This document shows, in pieces, positions 15,968 through 24,312 of a stretch of 64,000 bases of DNA; the first letter of the stretch is position 1, and each line of letters opens with the position of its first letter. The translations under genes were made by a program, and so were the position numbers. The DNA is from Bacillota bacterium (lineage in GTDB: Bacteria; Bacillota; Bacilli; Bacillales; Cytobacillaceae). The stretch lies in assembly GCA_030705955.1 (NCBI GenBank), contig JAUZPL010000008.1:1-64000 (forward strand), in the 5' to 3' direction. Below the pieces are notes generated by a model. The model had not been told where the DNA came from and did not search any database. It saw only the letters and a list, made by a program, of their open reading frames with translations.

Positions 15968-17206
15968 TTACCCGGGAAATTTACAGTGTTTTTGTTTTAA
16001 GCGTATTACCCTTTTTATTAGTTCATTCTGTTTTTTAGAATCTATTGTATCCATTAAATCCATGGCTATATTACAATACTTTATAGCACCTTCAAAATTT
16101 TTATATTTATGTTCAAGAATTTTTGCTGCCTCAATGCATGCCAAGAAACTTAATTCATTTTTCTCGTTAGCAACTTTTTCAAATAGAACGAGGGCCTTTT
16201 TAATCGCATTTTCTTTTTTTAATTGAAGAGCTAAAGAAAATTTGGCACTGTTGGATGTTTGGTCTCTACCATCAATTAGACTACTAAATATTTGCCCTGC
16301 CTCTGCATCTTCCCCTATACTTGCATACCACCGGCCAACTTCAAAAGACTCTTTCCTTGTTTGCGAAGGATCACGGCCACATAATTGGAACGTAAGATGG
16401 GTATAAAGAGTTACGAGTGAAAGAATATCCACTTCATTATGTTTTAAAACTCCAATTATTCCTTCCGGATCGTTATTTTCGATGAAGTCAAAATAAATCA
16501 TAGGTGCTAAAAAACCAGGAATATCATCGACCCTCTCAACACCCAATATTTCCTTTTCGACTACTGACAGCTTCAATCGATCCAACCTATGTTTCCATAA
16601 TCTTCTTGATGCATGGTATAGATCAAAGTGTCCAAATGAAGGAAGCTTAGGAACATGTTCTCTAATGAGTGTATGTCGAGTTTTCACCTGTGGCCAATCA
16701 AAGGATTTACCATTATACGTTACCAATGTCTTATAGTTAACCCTCTCCAAAAAGCTTTGATATAAAGGCACTTCTGCACCAGGGTGTGGTAATAGATGCT
16801 GTCTTAACACAAGTTCATTATGAACGATACTTGCATAACCAAGAAGGAAAATTGTATTACCTACGCCTCCTCCTAAGCCTGTTGTCTCTGTGTCAAAAAA
16901 GAATAGCTCTTCTGCCTTATGTCCAGATGCAGATAATGGATGATTTTGCGGACCTTCATTCCAAATATGGACGGCATCGAGAAAATCAGAAAAAAAATAG
17001 TGTCCATGTTTATAGGTAATGGGATATTTTATTTCCCTTACAAGACAATATTGATGATCAAAGTAGTAGGGAAAAACCTTTTCCTTTTCCCATTGTTCGG
17101 AAAAAGGAATCTTTATTTTTTCGATAACCTCATTCGATGGAAGTGGTTTTTTTTCTTCTAGTGAAATATGTGGTTTTAATCTGTTTAATTTGTTTTTTAA
17201 TGACAT
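15968..17206 (-). CDS. mrfB: MrfB (YprB) DnaQ-like exonuclease, mitomycin repair
   Basis: Protein of 412 residues with an RNase H-fold exonuclease domain. The metal-binding Asp-x-Glu is in FFDTETTGLGGGVGN (about 108-122), with further acidic residues in GHFDLYHASRRLWKH and HNEVDILSLVTLYTH. The C-terminal region is helical with TPR-like character. In B. subtilis the YprB product (MrfB) works with helicase MrfA in a UvrA-independent repair path for mitomycin C damage. The start is 4 bp after the mrfA stop, so the two are translated as a pair. The homologue name rests on domain and gene order. Confidence 0.9.
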   Translation of the reverse strand: MSLKNKLNRLKPHISLEEKKPLPSNEVIEKIKIPFSEQWEKEKVFPYYFDHQYCLVREIKYPITYKHGHYFFSDFLDAVHIWNEGPQNHPLSASGHKAEELFFFDTETTGLGGGVGNTIFLLGYASIVHNELVLRQHLLPHPGAEVPLYQSFLERVNYKTLVTYNGKSFDWPQVKTRHTLIREHVPKLPSFGHFDLYHASRRLWKHRLDRLKLSVVEKEILGVERVDDIPGFLAPMIYFDFIENNDPEGIIGVLKHNEVDILSLVTLYTHLTFQLCGRDPSQTRKESFEVGRWYASIGEDAEAGQIFSSLIDGRDQTSNSAKFSLALQLKKENAIKKALVLFEKVANEKNELSFLACIEAAKILEHKYKNFEGAIKYCNIAMDLMDTIDSKKQNELIKRVIRLKQKHCKFPG

Positions 17207-17210
17207 GCTT

Positions 17211-19493
17211 TTATACCTCTGATGGCTGGAAACTAGAATTCAAAAAGGATTGAATAATGGTTAAAACATCTTTCTTTGCTGTTTCACTCACACATTCTGC
17301 TCCAACGCAGGACGGACAGCCATTGTCACAATGACAACCCTCTACCATTTTCTTTGTTTCATGAAATACTTCAACTATCCCACTATAAATTTTCTCACTT
17401 AAGCCAATACCACCAGGATATCGATCGTAAAAAAAGATAGTTGGTTTTTCATTGTGATCTGCTTTTATCTGTGGGATTACATGAATATCCTGTGGATCTG
17501 CCATTACAAATAATGGGGCAATGTGATTTAAGGCATGTGCAGCACCAATGAGTCCTTGTTCTAGCTGCCCTTTCCCCATTTTAGAAAAATCTTTGTTTAA
17601 GGAAATCCAAGAAGCATTTGTATGCAATTCTTCCTCTGGAAGATGAATTGGCCCTGAGCCGATATTTTCATGTGTTTCAAATTTAATCTTTTTAAAGATG
17701 GTAGCCATTGCTCTTACACTTACATCTCCATACCCTACCTCTGTATCAACTAAATTAATGGTTTTATCAACCTCTAAAACTTTTAAATGAACAGCTACAT
17801 TTGCATCTGTAAAATAATCTGCATCTACTTCCTTCACAAATGCTTTTTTTTCCTCCCAATCTAGTTTTTCCACTTGAAATTGAGTACCTTGATGCAAATA
17901 TATAGCTTCATCATGCAAAAGTGTCATGGCAGAAAAACTATCCATTTCTCCAATTACTTTTACATGACCAGTTCTTGTTATATCAATAATCACTATATTT
18001 TCTTGCGATGCTGATCTTAAGCTAATATTATGTGCAGGAAATGAATCATTCATCCAGTACCACTTATCTGCATTCTGATAAAGAATCCTTTCCTCTGCTA
18101 AATATTCTAATAGTTCCTTGGTATCAACCCCTCCAAACTTCTCTCCTTGTTTAAAAGGTAGCTCATAGGCTGCACATTTCATATGATCAATTAAAATGAT
18201 TAAATTATATGGATTAATTCGAGCAGTTTCAGGACTTCTTTTAAAAAAGTATTCTGGGTTTTGAATGATATATTGATCTAATGGGCTTGAACTGGCAACC
18301 ATAATGACAAGGGATTCCCCATGTCTTCTTCCTGCCTGCTGCCAAGCACTTGAAATTGTCCCGGGATACCCTGTCATAATACAAACCTGAAGCTGTCCGA
18401 TATCAACACCAAGTTCTAGGGCATTTGTACTGACTACCCCGTAAATTTCTCCGGAGCGAAGACCTTTTTCAATTTTTCTTCTTTCAGTCGGAAGATATCC
18501 TCCCCGGTACCCCATTATTGATTTTGATCCTAATTGATTTTTAATTAAATCCTGTAGGTAGGTAAGAATAATCTCTACTCTTACCCTGCTTCTAGCGAAA
18601 ACAATGGTTTGGATTTTATTTTTAAGTAATTCGCCCGCTAATTTACGAACCTCGAGTGTTGCACTTCTTCTAATATTTAAAGGTTTATTGACAATAGGTG
18701 GATTATAAAACAGAAAATGTTTCCTCCCACTTGGAGCACCATTATTATCTATTAAACACATTTCTTCTTCTGTTAAACATTGTGCATGTTCCAGTGTGTT
18801 TGCAATGGTTGCGGAGGTGCAGATGAAAAGAGGATTACTCCCATAATACCGACAAATCCGTTTTAATCTTCTAATAACATTGGCAACATGGCTACCAAAG
18901 ACACCTCGGTACATATGGAGCTCATCAATTACAATAAACTTGAGATTTTCAAAAAGAGAGACCCATTTTGTATGATGAGGAAGGATGGCAGAGTGAAGCA
19001 TGTCCGGATTTGTAATAACAATGTGTCCTGCCTTTCTAACCTTTTGCCTTATATTTGTAGAGGTATCTCCGTCATATGTGTAGCTATTTATATTCATTCC
19101 AGAAGCTTCAATCATTTCATTTATTTCACTTTTCTGATCCTGTGCAAGTGCCTTTGTTGGAAAAATATATAATGCTCTTGATGTAGAATTAGTTAGAATC
19201 TCTTGTAAAACAGGTAGGTTATAACATAGTGTCTTTCCCGAAGCAGTTGGTGTAACAGCAACAATACTACGTTTGAACAAAGCTGCTTCATATGCACTTT
19301 TTTGATGAGTATATAGTTTGTCTATGCCTTTTTTTCCTAGTGCGTCTTTTAATATTGGATGTAAGTCCTCCGGAAGAGGGACGGTACATGCTGGTTTTTC
19401 TTCTATAGTTTGCCAAGTTACAATATTTTTCTTATAATAAGAACTTAATTTCATTTCTTCAATGATTTCCTGTAAACTCTTCTTGCCTATCAC
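17211..19493 (-). CDS. mrfA: MrfA (YprA) DEAD/DEAH-box helicase with DUF1998 zinc domain
   Basis: Superfamily 2 DNA helicase of about 760 residues. Walker A is TPTASGKT, the DEVH-type box is VIDELHMYRG, then SAT in FICTSATIAN. Motifs V-VI are STNALELGVDIG and QQAGRRHG. The C-terminal DUF1998 part ends with a four-Cys cluster in CHCDNGCPSCVGAEC that would bind zinc. It matches the B. subtilis mitomycin repair helicase. The GTG start at 19493 has GAGGTG six bases before it; the longer frame starts within that site. It forms an operon with mrfB. Confidence 0.93.
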   Translation of the reverse strand: MIGKKSLQEIIEEMKLSSYYKKNIVTWQTIEEKPACTVPLPEDLHPILKDALGKKGIDKLYTHQKSAYEAALFKRSIVAVTPTASGKTLCYNLPVLQEILTNSTSRALYIFPTKALAQDQKSEINEMIEASGMNINSYTYDGDTSTNIRQKVRKAGHIVITNPDMLHSAILPHHTKWVSLFENLKFIVIDELHMYRGVFGSHVANVIRRLKRICRYYGSNPLFICTSATIANTLEHAQCLTEEEMCLIDNNGAPSGRKHFLFYNPPIVNKPLNIRRSATLEVRKLAGELLKNKIQTIVFARSRVRVEIILTYLQDLIKNQLGSKSIMGYRGGYLPTERRKIEKGLRSGEIYGVVSTNALELGVDIGQLQVCIMTGYPGTISSAWQQAGRRHGESLVIMVASSSPLDQYIIQNPEYFFKRSPETARINPYNLIILIDHMKCAAYELPFKQGEKFGGVDTKELLEYLAEERILYQNADKWYWMNDSFPAHNISLRSASQENIVIIDITRTGHVKVIGEMDSFSAMTLLHDEAIYLHQGTQFQVEKLDWEEKKAFVKEVDADYFTDANVAVHLKVLEVDKTINLVDTEVGYGDVSVRAMATIFKKIKFETHENIGSGPIHLPEEELHTNASWISLNKDFSKMGKGQLEQGLIGAAHALNHIAPLFVMADPQDIHVIPQIKADHNEKPTIFFYDRYPGGIGLSEKIYSGIVEVFHETKKMVEGCHCDNGCPSCVGAECVSETAKKDVLTIIQSFLNSSFQPSEV

Positions 19494-19653
19494 AAATATC
19501 ACCTCAATAATTCTATTGTAGCGAATAAACGTTCGAGGAAGAAGAGATTTACATAAAAAAGTTACATGAAATTTTCCTATATCGATTATTCTCTTATGTC
19601 TTTCTTTGTTAAAATAAGAGATAGACTATTCCACTTTCCCCTGAGGTGAAAAA

Positions 19654-20346
19654 ATGAAGATTGAAGATATAAAAAAGGTCCTTTCTGGTTTCTCTCTTTT
19701 TCGTGAATTAACTGACAGTGAATTAAATAAAATTGCTGATATATCCATTGTTCGTGATTGGAAAAAACACAGCCATGTTTTCCTTCAAGGAGATCCACTT
19801 GAAAATGTTTATTTTATCTTTGATGGTAAAATAAAAATTTACAAAAGTGATGTAAATGGTAAAGAACAAATTGTCTCCATTATGAAAAAAGGCGAAATGT
19901 TTCCTCATGTTGGCTTTTTTAGAAAAGGAAATTATCCTGCATTTGCAGAAGTCTTGGAGCACTCCGTACTTATTGCTGTACCTATTTCACAGTTTGAGGA
20001 TGTATTACTTGAAAACCCTGAACTATGCATAAAGGTCTTTAAAGTTCTTGGTGAAAAAATTATTGATCTACAGGATCGTTTAGAAGAACAAATTTTAAAC
20101 AACACATACGAACAAATTGTTAAACTCTTAATTCGGCTTGCGAAGAATCATGGAAAAGACTTACATGACGGAACAATATTGCTAAAGGCAGAATTTACAA
20201 ATAAGGATCTTGCAAACATGATTGGAACAACAAGGGAAACCATTAGCCGTACGTTAACGAAGATGAAAAAAGATGAGCTAATTGAGGTAGATGAAGAAGG
20301 AAACATGATTCTGGATCCAAATATACTGCTTGATGAGATCATATAA
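19654..20346 (+). CDS. Crp/Fnr-family transcriptional regulator (copy 2)
   Basis: Paralogue of the regulator at 7446: same length (230 residues), the same layout and many identical blocks, e.g. KGEMFPHVGFFRKGNYPA against GAMFPHAGFFRKGKYPA, and the winged helix TNKDLANMIGTTRETISRT. The recognition helix again has Arg-Glu-x-x-x-Arg, so both should read TGTGA-type sites. Only one Cys is present, ruling out an FNR 4Fe-4S cluster. RBS GAGGTG. I see no CRP-type palindrome in front of it. It converges on hcp, whose promoter carries a near-perfect site. It probably senses NO, redox or another small signal. Confidence 0.92.
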   Translation: MKIEDIKKVLSGFSLFRELTDSELNKIADISIVRDWKKHSHVFLQGDPLENVYFIFDGKIKIYKSDVNGKEQIVSIMKKGEMFPHVGFFRKGNYPAFAEVLEHSVLIAVPISQFEDVLLENPELCIKVFKVLGEKIIDLQDRLEEQILNNTYEQIVKLLIRLAKNHGKDLHDGTILLKAEFTNKDLANMIGTTRETISRTLTKMKKDELIEVDEEGNMILDPNILLDEII

Positions 20347-20353
20347 ACATACT

Positions 20354-20398
20354 AAAAAGAGGGCGTCCCAAATGTGAACTTTTGGGGCGTCCTTTTTT
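20354..20398. terminator. Bidirectional terminator between crp copy 2 and hcp
   Basis: AGGGCGTCCCAAA and TTTGGGGCGTCCT form a 13-bp stem with G-U pairs, with T-tracts on both strands. Confidence 0.85.
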
Positions 20399-20408
20399 GA
20401 AGAATGGT

Positions 20409-20456
20409 TCTTATAAATGGGGCTGTTGATTTCCACTGCAGTCGCTCGCTTTTCGC
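20409..20456 (-). repeat. Dispersed intergenic repeat family 1, copy B
   Basis: Reverse complement of the element at 20-70: GCGAAAAGCGAGCG, then TGGAAATCAAC and CATTTATAAG. The first 32 positions differ at four. It lies between the terminator and the hcp stop codon. Confidence 0.7.
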
Positions 20457-20491
20457 TTGTTAAGACCAATTCACAAAGATTCTTTATTCCT

Positions 20492-21790
20492 CTATTTATT
20501 CGAAATCTGTAGCATATCGTTTAAATCTTCTTGTACTGTTCCGATTAATTTTAAATTAAAGGTATCTTGAAGTACCTTTAAAACTCCTTCTGAAATAAAT
20601 TCAGGTGGTTTAGGTCCAATCCGAATGTCTTTAATTCCAAGACTGAAGAGTCCTAAGAGAATGGCAACTGCCTTTTGCTCAAACCAAGAAAGCACTATGC
20701 TTACTGGAAGCTCATTAACTTCACACTCAAAAGCCTCGGCTAAAGCCTTTGCAATTTTAACCGTTGATCCAGAATTGTTACACTGACCTAAATCAATGTA
20801 ACGTGGAATATTGGTTCCAGGAACAACTCCATAATCTACATCGTTAAATCTGAACTTACCACATGAAGTCGTTAATATCACTGTTTCAGAAGGTAGGGAT
20901 GTTGCTAGCTCACGATAATATTCTCCGCCTTTACCTGGTGCATCACATCCAGCTATTACGAAAAATCTTTTAATTTTACCTTCCTTAACTGCTGCGATAA
21001 CCTCAGGTGCCAAGCCTAAAACTGTTTCATGGTGGAATCCCGTTACTAGTGTTTCAGAAGAATCCATGTTTGCTTCCGGAAGTTCAAGTGCTTTTTCAAT
21101 TAAAGGTGTAAAATCATCGTTTACGATTTTTTGTACATTTTCAAGGCCGGCTACTTCATATGTAAACATTCTATCAGCATAACCGCCCTTAATTGGCATA
21201 ACGCAGTTTGTTGTTGCTAAAATGGCCCCAGGGAAAGATTCAAAGAGTGTACGCTGGTCATACCATGCCTTACCAATATTCCCTTTTAAATGTGAGTGTT
21301 TTTTTAAAGCCGGATACCCGTGTGCGGGCAGCATTTCAGAATGAGTATATATATTGATTCCTTTTCCTTCCGTCTGCTTTAAAAGCTCCTCTAATGCAAA
21401 AAGATTATGTCCAGATACAACAATACATTTTCCTTCTATTTTATTCTGGGTAACCCGGACAGGTTCTGGAATGCCAAGACGTTTCGTATGTGCCTCATCT
21501 AACATTTCCATTACACGGACAGTTGACTGTCCTACCTTCATAGCCATCTCAATGTGGTCCTGAACATTAAAATTAGAATTAGTCAGTGTCATATAAAGAG
21601 CTTCATGTGTTGTAGCATCAACAAATGGATCGGTATAACCTAATTGATTAGCATGTGTCCGATATGCAGCCATACCCTTTAAGCCAAAAATAATCGTATC
21701 TTGTAAGCTTGCAATTGTTTCATCTTTACCGCAGACACCAAGTACCTGGCACCCGCCTGTTGGAGTTTGTTCACATTGATAACAAAACAT
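20492..21790 (-). CDS. hcp: Hybrid cluster protein (hydroxylamine/NO reductase), short class
   Basis: Cytosolic Fe-S enzyme of 432 residues. The N-terminal cysteine motif C-x2-C-x7-C-x5-C is in MFCYQCEQTPTGGCQVLGVC. Hybrid-cluster ligands are visible in VVSGHNLFALEE, ILATTNCVMPIKGGYADR, FVIAGCDAPGKG and LTTSCGKFRFND, and further in DLGQCNNSG. The family reduces hydroxylamine in vitro and high-affinity NO to N2O in vivo. It is about 120 residues shorter than E. coli Hcp, as in the class lacking the second N-terminal helical bundle. The start has GAGGAG upstream. A CRP-type site at -41.5 links it to the nor cluster. Confidence 0.95.
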   Translation of the reverse strand: MFCYQCEQTPTGGCQVLGVCGKDETIASLQDTIIFGLKGMAAYRTHANQLGYTDPFVDATTHEALYMTLTNSNFNVQDHIEMAMKVGQSTVRVMEMLDEAHTKRLGIPEPVRVTQNKIEGKCIVVSGHNLFALEELLKQTEGKGINIYTHSEMLPAHGYPALKKHSHLKGNIGKAWYDQRTLFESFPGAILATTNCVMPIKGGYADRMFTYEVAGLENVQKIVNDDFTPLIEKALELPEANMDSSETLVTGFHHETVLGLAPEVIAAVKEGKIKRFFVIAGCDAPGKGGEYYRELATSLPSETVILTTSCGKFRFNDVDYGVVPGTNIPRYIDLGQCNNSGSTVKIAKALAEAFECEVNELPVSIVLSWFEQKAVAILLGLFSLGIKDIRIGPKPPEFISEGVLKVLQDTFNLKLIGTVQEDLNDMLQISNK

Positions 21791-21824
21791 ATTTTCTCCT
21801 CGCCTTCTATTTATTTTCTGCTTA

Positions 21825-21867
21825 AGAATACAAGTGTCCCATTTCAAAAAGCGTGATTTGAATCACA
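21825..21867 (-). promoter_or_regulatory. Crp/Fnr-type operator (21852-21867) and -10 box for hcp
   Basis: Minus strand TGTGA-TTCAAA-TCACG at 21852-21867, then TATTCT at 21825-21830. The predicted start at about 21818 puts the palindrome centre at -41.5. It is the best-matching palindrome of the four found. Confidence 0.8.
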
Positions 21868-21920
21868 CTTTTTGTAGTTGTAATAAATCTTTCAAAAAGT
21901 TATCTCAATATTATGACGGG

Positions 21921-21949
21921 AACCCCTATATCTTCATCTGCATAGTCTA
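21921..21949 (+). promoter_or_regulatory. Possible sigma-K-like promoter of the Hsp20 gene
   Basis: AACC (21921-21924), 16 nt, CATAGTCTA (21941-21949), fitting AC-16-CATAnnnTA. This would make the Hsp20 protein a late mother-cell, coat-type product. Pattern match only. Confidence 0.35.
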
Positions 21950-21984
21950 TAGTGTAAATTTCTGAAAAAAGTGGGGGAAAAAAG

Positions 21985-22464
21985 ATGTCTGCCATGCAAC
22001 CAGATAAAAACAAACATAAAAAAACAAAAGACGAGCCATTTGGGGATTTAGTGAAATCTGTAAATAGCTTTTTTAATGAAAAGCCAGTTCGAGGTTTCTT
22101 GCAAACAATTGATGACTTTTTTAAGAATCCCTTCCCTCCTGGCCCATCTTTTCATGTTGATACAGTAGAAACAAATAATGAAATTATCGTTTCTGCTGAA
22201 CTTCCAGGTATTAAAAGGGAACAGATTCAATTAGATGTTCTTGGGAATTATTTAACCATTTCAATTGAAAATTGTGAGGAAGAATTTGAAGAGGATGAAG
22301 TGAATCAAGTTTATAAACGCAGTCAATTTCGCGAACATTCTTCAAGAACAATTGTCCTTTCACATCCAATCAATGAGAAAAATATAAAGGCTAGCTATCG
22401 AGACGGTCTTTTGAAAATACGTATTCCTCAAGAAAAAGGAAAATCAATCAGTATTGAAGAATAA
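21985..22464 (+). CDS. Hsp20/alpha-crystallin family protein, possibly coat-associated
   Basis: Protein of 159 residues with an alpha-crystallin domain at about 55-155: FHVDTVETNNEIIVSAELPGIKR, then YLTISIE and the C-terminal YRDGLLKIRIPQ strand. The N-terminus is hydrophilic and then aromatic (FGDLVKSVNSFF, GFLQTIDDFF). Family members are ATP-independent holdases; Bacillus also has coat proteins of this family (CotM, CotP). The possible sigma-K-like promoter hints at the latter but does not settle it. It is transcribed away from hcp and ended by a strong bidirectional terminator. Confidence 0.9.
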   Translation: MSAMQPDKNKHKKTKDEPFGDLVKSVNSFFNEKPVRGFLQTIDDFFKNPFPPGPSFHVDTVETNNEIIVSAELPGIKREQIQLDVLGNYLTISIENCEEEFEEDEVNQVYKRSQFREHSSRTIVLSHPINEKNIKASYRDGLLKIRIPQEKGKSISIEE

Positions 22465-22477
22465 GGAGATGAAGAAA

Positions 22478-22522
22478 ATGTGAGGCACCATCCAAATAGT
22501 AGGATGGTGCCTCACATTTTTT
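22478..22522. terminator. Bidirectional terminator between Hsp20 gene and yppG
   Basis: TGTGAGGCACCATCC and GGATGGTGCCTCACA form a perfect 15-bp stem with an 8-nt loop, T-run on the plus strand and a shorter A/T-rich flank on the other. Confidence 0.9.
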
Positions 22523-23090
22523 ACACTTTAAAGATTCCTCCAAACCCTTTTACAAGGGATGATACTTGAGAAACCGCATTCATCATTTGACCCGCAGTAT
22601 TGATCATTTTATTAAAGTCAACTGAACCATCTTGTGATTTAAAAGAATTCATAAAAGATTGCATTCCTCCAGGTTGTTTAGGAAACATATTTTGTTTTGG
22701 ATAAGGGTTCATAGTAGGATATCCATTCATAGGCTGGTATTGGTTTTGATATTGGTTGTGATACATTTCTTCCTGTTGCTGTAAAGGGTTTTGAAAAAGA
22801 AACTGGGCATCCTGTTGCGGCGGGTATTGTTGAGGTAAGGTTTGCTGTTGCATATACCCTTGTTGGTATGTTTGATTGAATGGTTGATATCCACTCTGAA
22901 AATACGGATTTTGCGGCTGATATGGTGCTACTTGATAATTTTGAGGTGTTGGTGTTGGTGGTGTTGGATATGGATATCTCGGTATTTGATTCTGACTAGT
23001 ATTCCATCCAATATTGGATGGGATGCCGTTCATCATTTGCCCTGAATATCCATAATTGAAATGCTGTCTTTGTAGATTATTTCCAAACAT
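22521..23090 (-). CDS. yppG: YppG-family protein, Gln/Tyr/Pro-rich
   Basis: Low-complexity protein of 189 residues, rich in Gln, Tyr, Asn and Pro through residue about 135, then a structured tail (MQSFMNSFKSQDGSVDFNK, then TAGQMMNAVSQVSSLVKGFGG). The tail and the position before yppF identify it as YppG, a family of spore-forming bacilli that may be coat-linked. The ATG at 23090 is preferred over an in-frame GTG 18 bases upstream that lies within the GTGAGGAG ribosome-binding site. Function unknown. Confidence 0.82.
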   Translation of the reverse strand: MFGNNLQRQHFNYGYSGQMMNGIPSNIGWNTSQNQIPRYPYPTPPTPTPQNYQVAPYQPQNPYFQSGYQPFNQTYQQGYMQQQTLPQQYPPQQDAQFLFQNPLQQQEEMYHNQYQNQYQPMNGYPTMNPYPKQNMFPKQPGGMQSFMNSFKSQDGSVDFNKMINTAGQMMNAVSQVSSLVKGFGGIFKV

Positions 23091-23343
23091 GGGCAAACAT
23101 CTCCTCACTTATTCATTACTACACTTTATGAAAAATAAATAGAAAGGTGATTTTTATATTCGATACTCCTCTAAAAAAAAGAATTTTCATATTAAATAGC
23201 AAAATGGCGTTTAATAAAGAGTTAAAGGTATACTCTTATTTTTACATTTGTCGTAAATTGTCGGAAGTTTCAATTTTTTAAAAACTAGAAAACTTTTTAT
23301 TTCATGATACGATAGAAAAAAAGGGAAGGGGGACTAAAAAGCC

Positions 23344-23553
23344 GTGAACATTGATGAGTTAAAAGAAAGGTTTATTCAAAACAAGGAATATACACCAGAA
23401 AATATTAATGAATTGATGGATTTTGCAAAGAAAGCGTATATTCACAATGAGATTAATATAAAAGAGTATAGCCTTCTTGTTCGAGAACTGGAAGCACAGG
23501 GTGCTGTTGTTCCAGAAAGTTTTAAAGACTCCCTTACACAAAACACAAAATAA
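23344..23553 (+). CDS. yppF: YppF-like protein
   Basis: Protein of 69 residues, helical and charged: NIDELKERFIQNKEYTPENI, then LMDFAKKAYIHNEINIKEYS and LVRELEAQGAVVPES. The pattern and the position between yppG and yppE match YppF. It starts with GTG behind AAGGGGGA. It is transcribed opposite to its neighbours. No function is known. Confidence 0.82.
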   Translation: MNIDELKERFIQNKEYTPENINELMDFAKKAYIHNEINIKEYSLLVRELEAQGAVVPESFKDSLTQNTK

Positions 23554-23568
23554 TATGTTACAAACTAA

Positions 23569-23612
23569 AAAAGTAGGTTTACCAAATGTTAATGGCAAAC
23601 CTACTTATTTTT
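23569..23612. terminator. Bidirectional terminator between yppF and yppE
   Basis: AAGTAGGTTT and AAACCTACTT form a 10-bp stem flanked by an A-tract on the left and TATTTTTTAATT on the right. Confidence 0.85.
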
Positions 23613-23960
23613 TAATTCTTTCTTTATTCCTGTAAGAAAATATTCTACGGTTTTTTGTGTATTTAAAAACCTTGGCTTGCTTGTATTAGGGTAAAAGCAA
23701 TGCATGGAATAACTCTCTATTTGTTCGTGAATAGATTCGACCTGCCTCTTATTAAAAAGCTTAGGTGAATTTTCATCTATCCATTCTTTTACTAATTTAC
23801 ACCATTCATCATTCACTATTTTTACTTCATCGGCAAAAGGTCTTACCTCTTTTTCAAAATCCGGAACTGTATTTTTTTCCCTTGCAACTAAAAAATGGTT
23901 CATAAATATATGATTATATTTAAATAGTTCTTCGGTTAACTGTATGATTCTTTCTGACAT
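23601..23960 (-). CDS. yppE: YppE family protein (DUF1798)
   Basis: All-helical protein of 119 residues. Family features are the N-terminal IIQLTEELFKYNHIF, the central DEWCKLVKEWIDENSP, and SYSMHCFYPNTSKPRFLNT near the end. B. subtilis YppE forms a four-helix bundle; its role is unknown. The RBS is AAAGGAG with a long spacing to the ATG. Convergent with yppF. Confidence 0.87.
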   Translation of the reverse strand: MSERIIQLTEELFKYNHIFMNHFLVAREKNTVPDFEKEVRPFADEVKIVNDEWCKLVKEWIDENSPKLFNKRQVESIHEQIESYSMHCFYPNTSKPRFLNTQKTVEYFLTGIKKELKNK

Positions 23961-23983
23961 TTTTTAGGTGTTCTCCTTTCAAA

Positions 23984-24014
23984 ATAAAAAGTAGCTATGA
24001 TCCATCAAAGCTAC
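23984..24014 (-). terminator. Terminator of the coiled-coil gene at 24040
   Basis: GTAGCT and AGCTAC with a 14-nt loop, followed on the minus strand by TTTTTATTTTG. Short stem. Confidence 0.6.
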
Positions 24015-24039
24015 CTCACAAGGTTTATTTTAACTCTTT

Positions 24040-24312
24040 TTAATATCCTAACTCAAATTTCAAAGTTGGAGATTTTTTAGAATGATTCATTTCCCATTCA
24101 GTGCTTTCGCCAAATTGAATTTCTTCGAACTTCTTTTCAAGGTTCGTCATTTTATGGTCAATAGTTGTCAATTTTGTTACTTCATCATCGAAATAGGTTT
24201 CATGAAGGTCTGCAAAAGTTTCTTCTAATACGGTTTCTAATTCTTCCAATTGATTGTAAATTTCCGTCATCATCAACAAAAGCTTCTCCTTTTGGGACAT
24301 TTCTCCATTCAT
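24040..24312 (-). CDS. Small acidic coiled-coil protein at the yppD position
   Basis: Protein of 90 residues, almost entirely helical with heptad-like Leu and Glu spacing: KEKLLLMMTEIYNQLEELE, then VLEETFADLHETYFDDEV and KMTNLEKKFEEIQ. A polar tail ends KSPTLKFELGY. RBS AGGAGG supports the start. It occupies the place of yppD in the B. subtilis order between yppE and yppC, but I cannot confirm homology to YppD. Function unknown. Confidence 0.75.
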   Translation of the reverse strand: MNGEMSQKEKLLLMMTEIYNQLEELETVLEETFADLHETYFDDEVTKLTTIDHKMTNLEKKFEEIQFGESTEWEMNHSKKSPTLKFELGY

